The notes beneath the pieces are model-generated. The model was not told the DNA's origin, made no database searches, and worked only from the letters and a program-made list of their open reading frames with translations. Position numbers and translations under genes: made by a program. 35,345 bases of DNA from assembly GCA_020696345.1 (NCBI GenBank), contig JAEHCK010000040.1, forward strand, positions 1-35,345, in the 5' to 3' direction. Position 1 is the stretch's first letter, and every line of letters starts with the position of its first letter. The DNA comes from Thermoplasmata archaeon. Lineage in GTDB: Archaea > Thermoplasmatota > Penumbrarchaeia > JAEHCK01. This document shows, piece after piece, positions 16,626 to 25,476 of this stretch.

Positions 16626-18629
16626 ATGAAAATTATAAGAATTCACATCCATAATTATCGAAATCTGTCTAATTTTAAAATGGAAAAGATTCCAGATCTT
16701 ATAGTTTTAACTGGTATAAACGGATGCGGAAAGAGTTCAGTCTTAGAGGCAATAGGTAATTTTAAAAGTATTATTGCCCCCTATATAGAATATATACCTG
16801 AGCTAGATGAATTGACTGAACAAGAAAAGCAAAAAAGGGCTCAATTAATCACCCAGTTTAAACAAAACTTACCAAATAAGATGCGTAATATTGTCAAGAA
16901 AGGAGAAGATATGGCTACTATTGAAATAGAATTTGAGTTTTTCGAAAATGAAAAAGAAAAACTCAATTTACTTATTCCAGACTTGATAGAAAAATTAAAC
17001 GAAAAATCAAAACTAAAAGGAAAGGTAGTAATTAAGAAAAATGGAGATGTCAGTATCGAAATGGTGGATCCTCATTTAAAAGAGATTCTTATATTATTAA
17101 ATCCAGAAGAAGAAATGGGACATATGGAATATTTTCCACCTCATAGAAGAATGAGTCCACAGATTGTACAAAATGTTCAAATAAATAAAAATGATCAACA
17201 AAGAAAATCGGAGAAAGTATTTCAACCAGAAACAAAATTTTCCCAAATAAAAATGACGATCGCTGAAATGGCAATTCTTGATTCTAGATTTGATAAATCT
17301 GTATATATATCTGGATTAAAAAATATTTTTCAAGATTTTTTTATTGATAAAGAATTTGAAGGTGTAATCTACAATAATAAGACTGGAATTTGGGAATTCC
17401 CTGTTAAAACTATAAATGATATTGTAGATATTGATGATCTTAGTGACGGTGAAAAAGAAATAATTATGACCTATGCGAATATCCATAAAAATAAATTCAA
17501 TAATTCTATAATCCTAATTGATGAACCGGAATTACACTTAAATGCTTCATTAGAAAGAAAAATAATTGACCATCTGAAAAAAATTGTTGAGTTGAACAAT
17601 CAAATTTGGATTGCTACTCATTCTCCTGAGGTAATTAATTCTGTTGATTATGACTTTCTTTTTAACCTAAATCCTAGAGTTGAGAACCATGCAATTAGCA
17701 TCTCCAATGAGAGAGATTTTTATCAACTTCTAGAAGATCTTGGAGTGACGAAATCTCAAATGGTTCGTGAAGGAATGAAGTTTGTCTTTGTAGAAGGACC
17801 TACAGATGAAACATTTTTGAGGTTATTTGCAAAAAAAATAGACAAAAATAACAATTTTGATAGTAATGCAATTGAATTTGTTTCATTAAGAGGATATGAT
17901 AGATATCATCTTGTAAGAAGTGAAATTTTAGAGAAAATCAACCGTTCACCAATATCATTTTTTTTAATATTAGACAAGCATCAATGGACTGATGAAGAGA
18001 TATCGAAATTAGAAGTAGATATTGGTCATACTAATTATTACATTTTAGAGAAATACGAAATAGAAAATTATCTAATAGACAAAAAAGCTATAATCAAAAT
18101 AATTGAAAACAAAATTGAAGAGAATAAAACCGAAAAGACAAAAGCCCAACCATATACAAACGATGAGCTTAGTACTATTTTGTCAGAGATTGTTGATAAA
18201 TATAAAAAATCAGTTTTTATCAAAAGAATAACTCATAAATTAACATCAGAGGTTCGCCTTACAAGGAATGAAGTTGAAAAAATTATTTCCTTATTAGAAA
18301 ATATTAATAAAGATACTATAATTGAGAAAGTGTATTATAATGTTTCACAAAAAGTAGAATCATGTATTAGTACTGATATGATAAAATCTAAAGTAGAAAA
18401 AGAGTATGAGAGAATTGAGAAGGAATGGGAAGAAAAGCCTATTGATATATGTCCTGGGAAGGACGTATTGCGTGATTTGAGGGATAGAATTTTTCAGGAT
18501 TATAATATTCAAATTAGTAATTCGGATATTGTAAATTATATGGATGAAGCTAAAATACCATTGAAAGAAGTTATCAAAAGTATATTAAATATTATGAGAG
18601 TAAATAAACCAAATATAGTTAAAGAATGA
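16626..18629 (+). CDS. AAA ATPase with DUF4435-like TOPRIM region
   Basis: 667 residues from the ATG at 16626, preceded by GGAAGTGATTAAT; a GTG nine bases earlier would overlap that site. The ABC-type ATPase has Walker A GINGCGKSS (30-38), a signature LSDGEKE (about 272), Walker B ILIDEPELHLN (about 295-306) and ATHSPEV (about 331). A TOPRIM-like segment follows with VFVEGPTDE (about 385-393) and LILDKH (about 447), then EKYEIENYLID (about 474), which resembles the ErxxIENYL hallmark of DUF4435. The last ~170 residues are charged and helical. ATPases of this build occur in several defence systems and probably couple sensing to DNA cleavage; the exact system is not identified. It stands alone, without a helicase partner, after element C. 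Confidence 0.75.
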   Translation: MKIIRIHIHNYRNLSNFKMEKIPDLIVLTGINGCGKSSVLEAIGNFKSIIAPYIEYIPELDELTEQEKQKRAQLITQFKQNLPNKMRNIVKKGEDMATIEIEFEFFENEKEKLNLLIPDLIEKLNEKSKLKGKVVIKKNGDVSIEMVDPHLKEILILLNPEEEMGHMEYFPPHRRMSPQIVQNVQINKNDQQRKSEKVFQPETKFSQIKMTIAEMAILDSRFDKSVYISGLKNIFQDFFIDKEFEGVIYNNKTGIWEFPVKTINDIVDIDDLSDGEKEIIMTYANIHKNKFNNSIILIDEPELHLNASLERKIIDHLKKIVELNNQIWIATHSPEVINSVDYDFLFNLNPRVENHAISISNERDFYQLLEDLGVTKSQMVREGMKFVFVEGPTDETFLRLFAKKIDKNNNFDSNAIEFVSLRGYDRYHLVRSEILEKINRSPISFFLILDKHQWTDEEISKLEVDIGHTNYYILEKYEIENYLIDKKAIIKIIENKIEENKTEKTKAQPYTNDELSTILSEIVDKYKKSVFIKRITHKLTSEVRLTRNEVEKIISLLENINKDTIIEKVYYNVSQKVESCISTDMIKSKVEKEYERIEKEWEEKPIDICPGKDVLRDLRDRIFQDYNIQISNSDIVNYMDEAKIPLKEVIKSILNIMRVNKPNIVKE

Positions 18630-18738
18630 TAAAAAAAATTACTGGCATTTACATTACTCATAATGGGTTGCGTTGCGAATAAGTTGGTACTCGTAATCGT
18701 ATGTATTAATATAGAAAATCCTTTGAAATTAATCGCTA

Positions 18739-19272
18739 TTACTTAAACGCTTCAATCAGAGTGTATTGCATATCCTTTGGTAATTTAGGCATTAGATGTG
18801 AGTACTTCTCAATTATACGAGCAATATATGTCCAATCTTGGACTTTCTCAGAATATTTATGTTTTGGATTTTCCCATGCCCATACTTTACCTTGTAACAC
18901 ATCTTCTATTGAAGCAACCATTAAATCGTACCCTACAACATGCCCTAATTGTGTACCATTTAAAAATGCTTGATATCTTTTATCCGTTTTGATATCTATG
19001 ATTAATGCTGATAATGGAGTTGTCACATTAATGCTTTTTATTAATTCCTTGACTCTGAACCTCTTTTTCAGTACCGTAACCAATTTTTCTATTTTATTTG
19101 CCACAATAACAATTTCTATATCTCTTGAAACATATGGATCTGTATAATTGTTTACTGCCAATCCACCAATTACACAATAATTTATGTTTAACTCATTTAT
19201 GATATCAATAAACTCCTGTAAGAAATCTATTTTTGAATCTGTTACAGCATTGAAGAATGTCTTAGCGTCCAT
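18739..19272 (-). CDS. Nucleotidyltransferase-like protein
   Basis: 177 residues with the start of a DNA polymerase beta-type nucleotidyltransferase fold: CVIGGLAVNNY (33-43), where GG lines the nucleotide site, then SRDIEIVI (49-56), where D51 and E53 would take the usual DXD/DXE metal role. AbiEii-like and aminoglycoside-type proteins share this layout. In toxin-antitoxin systems such proteins modify tRNA or a partner toxin. The AbiEi antitoxin partner is not seen. It is the last gene in a minus-strand run that begins with the fused R-M gene at 23709. Substrate unknown. Confidence 0.7.
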   Translation of the reverse strand: MDAKTFFNAVTDSKIDFLQEFIDIINELNINYCVIGGLAVNNYTDPYVSRDIEIVIVANKIEKLVTVLKKRFRVKELIKSINVTTPLSALIIDIKTDKRYQAFLNGTQLGHVVGYDLMVASIEDVLQGKVWAWENPKHKYSEKVQDWTYIARIIEKYSHLMPKLPKDMQYTLIEAFK

Positions 19273-19314
19273 AAACTACTCATCCATACATCTAAATGGT
19301 TTTATTACATAATT

Positions 19315-19473
19315 TCACTTTATTAAATAAGCTATTACCACAACCACGATTATACAAAATGCAAAATAAAGAATAAGCCATAGGTACTTTTTTGTCATTT
19401 TTTGCATTAAATTATGATTGTTTTTTAGATATTTAATACATTCAATATCGTAATCCTTAAAATTGGGGTATTT
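19315..19473 (-). CDS. Small ORF with a membrane helix, in frame after a TGA
   Basis: Directly after the TGA stop of the 19474-19668 gene, the same frame stays open for 52 codons to a stop at 19315-19317. It begins KYPNFKDYDIECIKYL and ends in one membrane helix (WLILYFAFCIIVVVVIAYLI). An internal ATG at 19407 could start a 31-residue membrane peptide. The coherent composition suggests that the two frames were, or are, one protein of 117 residues interrupted by TGA. Separate genes, a nonsense mutation and readthrough are all possible. Confidence 0.4.
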   Translation of the reverse strand, partial: KYPNFKDYDIECIKYLKNNHNLMQKMTKKYLWLILYFAFCIIVVVVIAYLIK

Positions 19474-19668
19474 TCACTCTATTTTCAATTCCTCAAGCAG
19501 TTCCGATAAATGTTTCATTCTTTCCTTGAATTCCTCATTCTGAGATAACTTATTTTTTTCCTCATCAAGTAATGCAAATTGCATTCCAGTCACTTTACCA
19601 AGGTTTTTCATCCCTTCATCTAAATATATCAATATTTTATCTTCGATCACTTCGTATGATTCCGGCAT
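19474..19668 (-). CDS. Small hypothetical protein
   Basis: 64 residues, acidic and helical (MPESYEVIEDKILIYLDE, then a Lys/Glu/Leu-rich helix). It has a clear ribosome binding site (AGGTG, seven bases before the ATG at 19668), so it is probably translated. It lies between the nucleotidyltransferase and another tiny gene. No family recognised. The open frame continues past its TGA into a membrane-helix segment. Confidence 0.6.
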   Translation of the reverse strand: MPESYEVIEDKILIYLDEGMKNLGKVTGMQFALLDEEKNKLSQNEEFKERMKHLSELLEELKIE

Positions 19669-19785
19669 TTAAACACCTGTAATCTTCTTTTTAGGGGTAT
19701 ATTGTTATTTAATTTTCAATTTATCGGTTATTGCCTTAACGAATTCACTATATTCACCCATCGTATAACCCCTGCACGACAACCG

Positions 19786-19814
19786 AACAGAACCCCCTGT
19801 TTCTAGGTTCTGTT
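19786..19814. repeat. Hairpin between two tiny genes
   Basis: AACAGAACC (19786-19794) and its complement GGTTCTGTT (19806-19814) around 11 bases. On the minus strand it follows the 65-70 residue gene and precedes the 64-residue gene, so it could be a terminator, operator or RNA-level control site. Confidence 0.45.
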
Positions 19815-19908
19815 ATTAAGTGGAATTCTAATTTAAAAACATAGTATTTAAGCTTAACTCAACTGGTTTTTTGAAAAACTCAAAAATAGATTAGAAATAA
19901 TTTCTAAT

Positions 19909-20121
19909 TTATTTATGAAACCCGATTCTCATATTATGATCGGCAAGAAGCTTTCGCATTGCTGTTACTATCTCATCTGAGTAGTTAAATAATGCCCCCT
20001 CTATTTGTTTTCCCCTTTCATCAAGCAACACAACTTGCCCCTTCATTGCATTTAATGAGGTATATGCTCCTTTGTAAACATATACTCTAAATCCAAAAGT
20101 AGCCAATTCTTTTTTCGGAAT
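19909..20121 (-). CDS. Small hypothetical protein, probable ATT start
   Basis: About 70 residues (FGFRVYVYKGAY, then GQVVLLDERGKQIEGALFNY), a compact alpha/beta protein not recognised. A GGTGAT ribosome binding site (20125-20130) is followed three bases later by ATT (20119-20121), exactly where other genes here have ATG. Reading from that ATT gives PKKELATFGF in frame. The nearest conventional start is a TTG at 20106, which is too far from the site. ATT initiation is therefore the best reading, from sequence only. Confidence 0.55.
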   Translation of the reverse strand: MPKKELATFGFRVYVYKGAYTSLNAMKGQVVLLDERGKQIEGALFNYSDEIVTAMRKLLADHNMRIGFHK

Positions 20122-20150
20122 ATTATCACCTTCTATAATTGAGTATTTTG

Positions 20151-20215
20151 TAAGAGTGTAGGGCAGGTCACCCGTTTAAGGGAACTCCATACTCCACCCA
20201 CCCATTACACTCTTA
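20151..20215. repeat. Inverted repeat upstream of the ATT-start gene
   Basis: TAAGAGTGTA (20151-20160) and its complement (20206-20215) enclose 45 bases with GGG and CCC tracts. It lies between the stop of the specificity subunit gene and the next small gene, both minus strand. It could act as terminator for the former or as control region for the latter. Confidence 0.45.
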
Positions 20216-20324
20216 AAATCCGAACAATTCTCAAATATTAAAATTTTGTCTCTAGTTATTAACTACAACTCTTCGTCAACCACCATGTAACCCTTTTCCT
20301 ATCAACCGATAAAGTAACACAACC

Positions 20325-21734
20325 CTATTCTTTCCATTCGAGGGCATCTAATAATTCTTTCTGTGCTATTTCTTCAAGAATATTTGCATCATCTAATAGT
20401 AAGTAAGATTTACTATACATATCTGAAATAGTTTTTTGAACATTCTTACTTAACTTTGGAATTGGTATCCTTTTAAGTTCTTTAATATCTAATTCAGGTA
20501 CGTCTTTTCCAAATCGAATGCTAGTAATTAGTGGATACCCAAATTTTTTACTGTTTAAAAAAGCTGCAACAAAATCACCATAGAATTCTGAATGATTTAC
20601 TTTTACTCGTATAGCATGTTGCGTAATTGGATTTTCTATCATTTTCTGCCTTGTTTTTACACAGCAACCAAGAATTCCACCATAAGTACCAGAGCAAGGA
20701 ATTAATAGCGTATCTTTTTCGACTTTACATTGAGTAATGTTTTTTAAGTTGTGTGTTGATGATATATATTTGCTCGCTTCTAATTTTACTCTCATTATAT
20801 CAGTAGATGAAAAAAAAGGTGTGCCATTTTCTCGGTTTGTATAATATCTTTTAAAACGAGCAACACCCCAAACATCAGCTATTTTTCCAAGTAGATTATG
20901 TGGAACTTTTTCAATATCTTTTCGGAGTTGGAATATAGATGGTGTATAACTATGTGGGTCAATCCTTAATAAGGCGTTGCTACTTGTTATGAACGATTTA
21001 CTATCATTTTTTTCTGATATTGGTTTTATTCCTATTCTATTAAGTTCATTTATAAGAAAAGCATCGGCGTTTAATAATATCTTTCTTGATTCATCATATT
21101 TTGTTATTGCATCTAATGTAAGTTTGTTGATTTTTTTAATTTTTTCATTGGAAACTTTTGGAATAATAATATTTTTTATTTGATCTTCTGTTATTTCTTT
21201 AACTACTTTTCCATGAGATTCTTTTAACAATTGAATCTGACCTATAGGTGAACTTAAAACAGTGTGAAGATATCCTCTAAAATTCTTTGATGCGTATACA
21301 CGAATGCAATGCTCACTAGCGGAAAATCCCGAATAGGAATCACCACATATAAGTGAAACACCAACAGTACCTGACCTTGAAATAATCAATACACCAGGTT
21401 CAAGCATTAATTCATCGATTTCTTTTGTATGTTTTTTAGATAACATTTGTTTTTTTGGAAGGTTAATCATTAAAATTGTAGAACTACCTAGGAATGGCAC
21501 ACCGAATTTTATATCAGTTACATAGTTTCGTGAAAACCTATTTGGTATAATTATATCAGTTATTTCATCTAAATCGCCGATTGATGTTGAATTAAATTTT
21601 GCTTTTTTTAAATGAGAAATTACTTTATGTGCATCTTCATTATAATGATTGGGGTCAAGTCTATATTCACTAACACTTACTTCAATATTAGAAATAATAA
21701 CTGGTTTGTTTAATGATAAACTATTCGAGGACAT
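20325..21734 (-). CDS. hsdS: Type I-like specificity subunit (HsdS family)
   Basis: 469 residues with two tandem target-recognition halves. Each begins with a YxLDP/LRIDPxxY-like segment (RLDPNHY; LRIDPHSY) and contains a GVPFLGSS or GTPFFSST motif, as in HsdS, where each half reads half of a split site and a helix separates them. It gives sequence specificity to the upstream methyltransferase-nuclease. I start at the ATG at 21734, which has GAGGGT upstream and overlaps the end of the upstream gene by 14 bases, a sign of translational coupling. A 33-residue upstream extension is out of character and rejected. Confidence 0.87.
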   Translation of the reverse strand: MSSNSLSLNKPVIISNIEVSVSEYRLDPNHYNEDAHKVISHLKKAKFNSTSIGDLDEITDIIIPNRFSRNYVTDIKFGVPFLGSSTILMINLPKKQMLSKKHTKEIDELMLEPGVLIISRSGTVGVSLICGDSYSGFSASEHCIRVYASKNFRGYLHTVLSSPIGQIQLLKESHGKVVKEITEDQIKNIIIPKVSNEKIKKINKLTLDAITKYDESRKILLNADAFLINELNRIGIKPISEKNDSKSFITSSNALLRIDPHSYTPSIFQLRKDIEKVPHNLLGKIADVWGVARFKRYYTNRENGTPFFSSTDIMRVKLEASKYISSTHNLKNITQCKVEKDTLLIPCSGTYGGILGCCVKTRQKMIENPITQHAIRVKVNHSEFYGDFVAAFLNSKKFGYPLITSIRFGKDVPELDIKELKRIPIPKLSKNVQKTISDMYSKSYLLLDDANILEEIAQKELLDALEWKE

Positions 21735-23709
21735 AAAATATACCCTCATCTTTATTAAAAAAAACCTTCCCTTCCTTAACATTCTGACGAAAATTGAGAT
21801 ATTCTTCAACAATAGTAGGCAAATCGTTTGCAATAACCCTTTCTTTAGTTGTTCCCGTTATGCTATCTGTTTTTTTATCTAGTATAGAGATGTTTTGAAT
21901 AATATCACTACCATCATCAGATCGTCTAAAGATTGTTTTTCCTCTTCTGTTATAACCAACAACATCAGCAATTCCCATAAAAATCGGATAGGGTATTGGT
22001 TCTTGTCCATCCAACAACATCGCTGAATCATTCAATTTTCTTCGTTTAACAACAAGAATTGCTGTTAAAGTTCCAGTTCCTTCTCGCCCACTTATTAAAA
22101 AAGTTTCAACTGGTAGTTCAATAACCGCAAGAATTTCTGTGTGATTTAATAACCATTCTCTTACATAAGATAAACTTGGATTATTTAAAATAGATTGAGG
22201 AACAATAATTGCTGCTTGACCTATTCCAGGCTTTAATAATTGAACACATCTTTCGATAAATAAAATTTCAACAATTTGAGAATTTCTTTCCCTTCCCAAA
22301 TCAAATTGATCCAATACATGACGCTCAGTTCTTGTTATATCGTTTCCAAAAGGTGGGTTTGTACAAAGAGTGGTTATTTCTCCAAAATGAAATATGTGCT
22401 TTCCAATTTGTTTTGAACTCAAATTTATCTTTTCTCGAAGTTTCTTCCAATTTTCACAAGTCCAGTTTTGTGGTGGCTCTAGGATATCCTGGTCAAATAT
22501 TAATCCAGATCCATCATGATTCATAAGCATATTCATTCTTGCTGCGTTTGCCAAATTTCTATTGACATCATTAGAGATTATTTGATTTTGAGCAAAATCA
22601 TTTTGTTCTTTTTGAATTGTCTCCTTAAAATTTCCTTTCCTTTTCTTAAATTTATTTTCTATACCTTTTCGACCCTCCATTAACATCAAAACACTAAATC
22701 CTCCAGAACCACAGGCTGGATCGATGCAAATATCATTAGGTTTAATTTGCAGCATCTTAGTTGCAGCTTCAATTACGCAACGTGGTGTGAAAAACTCTCC
22801 CTTATCCCCCCGTAAATTTGCACCCACTATTTCTTCATAAGCTGCCCCCTTTACAGTCGGGCTTGTTGATAAAAGAGAATAATCTTGTAGTTCAGAAACA
22901 ATTCTTGAGAGGATTGCAGGTCTAATGTTAATTTTATCTCCCTGGAATCCCATCTTTCCATACTTTGGGACAACTAATTTCTTATATAGATTATTAATCC
23001 TATTTAACACTCTTGTTTGTCCATCTTGTGTTTCAGTTTCCGATGGAATGGAATAAAAATCAGCATATTCTTTATCAATTTTTTCATCCTCAATTTTAGT
23101 TTGAATTACTTTTAAAAACTCCCAAAATGCAGTCATTTTATCGTCGCCAGAAACTGAGATTATGTTATGGCATTTTTTAAACCTCCATTTTAAACTTTCA
23201 GTAGTTGCTGGCACTAAACTTTCAATTTTCGGCGCTTTGTCTAGATGGCGAGCATCACCATGTCTTGGAATATCATAATCTACTCTTTTTACTTTGTTTG
23301 GTGCGATTTTATGAATAACTTGCCTTTCAAATCCAGCTCCATTTGTCCATAATCCAAATAAGCATTTTGGGGATGCAGAAATATATGATATTAATTGAGC
23401 GACTCCATTTTGTTTATCAGTCATTTTTACCTTTGGCTTTTTACATTCAATTATCATATATATAGATTCTTGATTGTGTTCACTATTATCTGGGAAGATT
23501 GAAATATCAACTCGTTTAGGCGCTGATCCTATTTTTATTGAAAATTCCGTTGCAATGTTTTTTAGGTGGTAGCCATATTCATTTACTAATGTCTTTATCA
23601 TTTCTTGTCTTACATATTCCTCATCAGTTGCTTTCCTCTGTTTCTGAGCAACAGGGTCATAAATATAGCCAGATTTTAATGCAATAGATTCCTCTTTTTT
23701 CTTAGTCAA
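21721..23709 (-). CDS. Fused nuclease-N6-adenine methyltransferase (BcgI-like RM subunit)
   Basis: 662 residues. The N-terminal ~130 match the HsdR N-terminal nuclease fold: KRVDISIF (D68), MIIECKK (E88, K90) and NGVAQLISY (Q105), a PD-(D/E)XK core. The rest is an HsdM-type methyltransferase with GEFFTPRCVIEAA, DPACGSGGFS (about 330, cofactor) and TNPPFG (about 450, catalytic NPPF). There is no helicase motor, so the enzyme probably cuts near its site like type IIB/IIG enzymes such as BcgI, with the adjacent HsdS supplying specificity. The start is a TTG at 23709 after GGTGAT. It leads the minus-strand operon. A solitary methyltransferase with an inactive nuclease domain is unlikely because the catalytic residues are present. 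Confidence 0.88.
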   Translation of the reverse strand: MTKKKEESIALKSGYIYDPVAQKQRKATDEEYVRQEMIKTLVNEYGYHLKNIATEFSIKIGSAPKRVDISIFPDNSEHNQESIYMIIECKKPKVKMTDKQNGVAQLISYISASPKCLFGLWTNGAGFERQVIHKIAPNKVKRVDYDIPRHGDARHLDKAPKIESLVPATTESLKWRFKKCHNIISVSGDDKMTAFWEFLKVIQTKIEDEKIDKEYADFYSIPSETETQDGQTRVLNRINNLYKKLVVPKYGKMGFQGDKINIRPAILSRIVSELQDYSLLSTSPTVKGAAYEEIVGANLRGDKGEFFTPRCVIEAATKMLQIKPNDICIDPACGSGGFSVLMLMEGRKGIENKFKKRKGNFKETIQKEQNDFAQNQIISNDVNRNLANAARMNMLMNHDGSGLIFDQDILEPPQNWTCENWKKLREKINLSSKQIGKHIFHFGEITTLCTNPPFGNDITRTERHVLDQFDLGRERNSQIVEILFIERCVQLLKPGIGQAAIIVPQSILNNPSLSYVREWLLNHTEILAVIELPVETFLISGREGTGTLTAILVVKRRKLNDSAMLLDGQEPIPYPIFMGIADVVGYNRRGKTIFRRSDDGSDIIQNISILDKKTDSITGTTKERVIANDLPTIVEEYLNFRQNVKEGKVFFNKDEGIFYVLE

Positions 23710-23837
23710 ATAGAATCACCTTTAATTATTTCTATCAATTCCATTCATTTTTTCAAAAATAAAGAATTGGGGGACTCGGCATTAAGACAAAACTATTTGG
23801 CGATAGTATGTCAGTTAAAGCCTTATCTCCCATGCAT

Positions 23838-24803
23838 TTAATCCTCCTTATTACGTATAACTACGATTGCTGGAAATCCTCTGACATCATCATCTTTTTT
23901 TCGAGAGTTCGATACGAAAATGTTCCCATACTTATTAATAGTTTTGTCTAAAATATCACCCACACCATCACCGAAATCAAGATCATCATTACCTAAAGAC
24001 GAATGCAGCACGAGATATTTCTGCGGCGGTAGAACCATGTAGGGCAGTTCCGCAGTCCTAAAAACAAAGTCCACATCACCATCCTGGTCGGTCAATTCCC
24101 AGTATGTAATATTAATGGCCCGAGAATCGTTATTGAACACTTCGAGCCATTCGTTTTCGGTATCGCTCCCCGCGGGATCGTACATGACCTCATTGATAAC
24201 GATCTTTGGTATCGGCCCGTTCGAGCGCCCCGGCGTGGGTTCGTTGAATTCTGTCCGGTTCGAGGCGCCATCGGGTAATCTGCCCATGGATATGTCATCG
24301 TAGCAAGATGTATAGACATAATTATCGATCTCGATATCGGTTGCATTCAACAGCCTGATCGTATCACCATTATTGTTCAAAGACAAAGAATGATTCGAGC
24401 CAAAGGCGACATAATGTCCGCCCGTTGGGATGGTCAACCCTGGTGGAAAGCCGTACCTTTTTTGTGAAGAATCCGAGATATTCCAGCCGCCGATGTTCAC
24501 GGGAACTGATCCAAAATTGAATAGTTCCACCCATTCGTCGCCTGCAGAATGAAATGCCATGTCACCGTCCCAATCAGATGCTGGGTCGGGCATGAACTCG
24601 TTGATCACCATGGTCCCCCCGATATTTTCTGGTATTGGTTTTGCATCATTGGTTTCCAGCATAAATCCAGTTGGCCCAATGGTTCGAGGCCGATCCGGGT
24701 CATGACCATCCAGGTTAAGATTGGCTTGACCGTTGATATCGGAAATATTGTTCAACAGTAAAAATACAATTACTATCATCCCAAAAATAATATTCAATTT
24801 CAT
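23838..24803 (-). CDS. Secreted protein with two lamin tail domains
   Basis: 321 residues. A signal peptide covers about 1-26 (MKLNIIFGMIVIVFLLLNN). Two lamin-tail domains follow, each starting VINEFMPDP or VINEVMYDP and having a WVELFN or WLEVFN strand (about 44-165 and 195-290). These immunoglobulin-like folds occur in secreted archaeal and bacterial proteins and mediate binding or attachment. No ribosome binding site is seen, but a TATA-like TTTATATT about 35 bases upstream fits a leaderless or near-leaderless mRNA. Composition matches the other surface genes to the right rather than the island. No C-terminal anchor is visible. Ligand unknown. Confidence 0.85.
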   Translation of the reverse strand: MKLNIIFGMIVIVFLLLNNISDINGQANLNLDGHDPDRPRTIGPTGFMLETNDAKPIPENIGGTMVINEFMPDPASDWDGDMAFHSAGDEWVELFNFGSVPVNIGGWNISDSSQKRYGFPPGLTIPTGGHYVAFGSNHSLSLNNNGDTIRLLNATDIEIDNYVYTSCYDDISMGRLPDGASNRTEFNEPTPGRSNGPIPKIVINEVMYDPAGSDTENEWLEVFNNDSRAINITYWELTDQDGDVDFVFRTAELPYMVLPPQKYLVLHSSLGNDDLDFGDGVGDILDKTINKYGNIFVSNSRKKDDDVRGFPAIVVIRNKED

Positions 24804-25476
24804 ATTGATATCAATAGTTAAAACTAATTTAGAATATAAATAAATTTGCTTTACGAATAAAAATGCTGAAGATTATTTTCAATAAGGTTTATTTCTATAA
24901 TATTTTTTATCCCATTTAACGCTACCAGTCGATTAGGTCTTTAAAAAGAGAAATTAATGAAAGAAAATTATTATAATCCATTAATAATAAGCTCATAATA
25001 TTCTGTTCCAAACATCAGCAGGAAAAACTAGTTTGAAACATTCTTATTTCGGATTTGGGGTTAGATTAATAAAAATTCGGGTTCGGATTTATTTTCACTG
25101 TTATAGGATTTCGATTTCATGATACTTATATAGGCTCGGGCTCTGATATGTTATTATTGAAATAGGCTCGGGGTTAATATCGTCCGAGCCTAAACCAACG
25201 AAATATAAGTAGAGCCTGACAAGCGGAACGTATGCAGAGCCTAACGAAGTGGAGCCCGAGCCCGAATATAATGGAGATTAATCGGTGATTAGTTGTGAAT
25301 TGTTAATAGATTACTTTCAAACTCTAAATACTAAACAAATATTAATTCCTAAATTTGAAAAATCAATATTTTTTTTTGCTTGTTTAGAGATTATAGATTC
25401 GAATTTCATACTTCAGATTTATCTCTTTAAAAAAAAATGTGTCAATCATTATTCTTTTTGCGAAACATTTTTTTAT
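24804..25476. other. Long intergenic region with a large GC-rich palindrome
   Basis: 673 bases with no gene I can support. The left part is AT-rich promoter DNA for the lamin-tail gene. The middle has repeats of TTCGGATTT (near 25046 and 25085). The strong nested inverted repeat 25133-25262 follows. The right part, up to the end of the next gene, is AT-rich. Confidence 0.6.
25133..25262. repeat. Nested inverted repeat, possible structured RNA or mobile element
   Basis: Outer arms GGCTCGGGCTC (25133-25143) and its complement (25252-25262) pair perfectly. An inner hairpin pairs TAGGCTCGG (25163-25171) with CCGAGCCTA (25184-25192). The right half also has two further GAGCCT copies (25212 and 25237). 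The many copies of one 6-mer on both strands allow several alternative folds. Confidence 0.55.
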
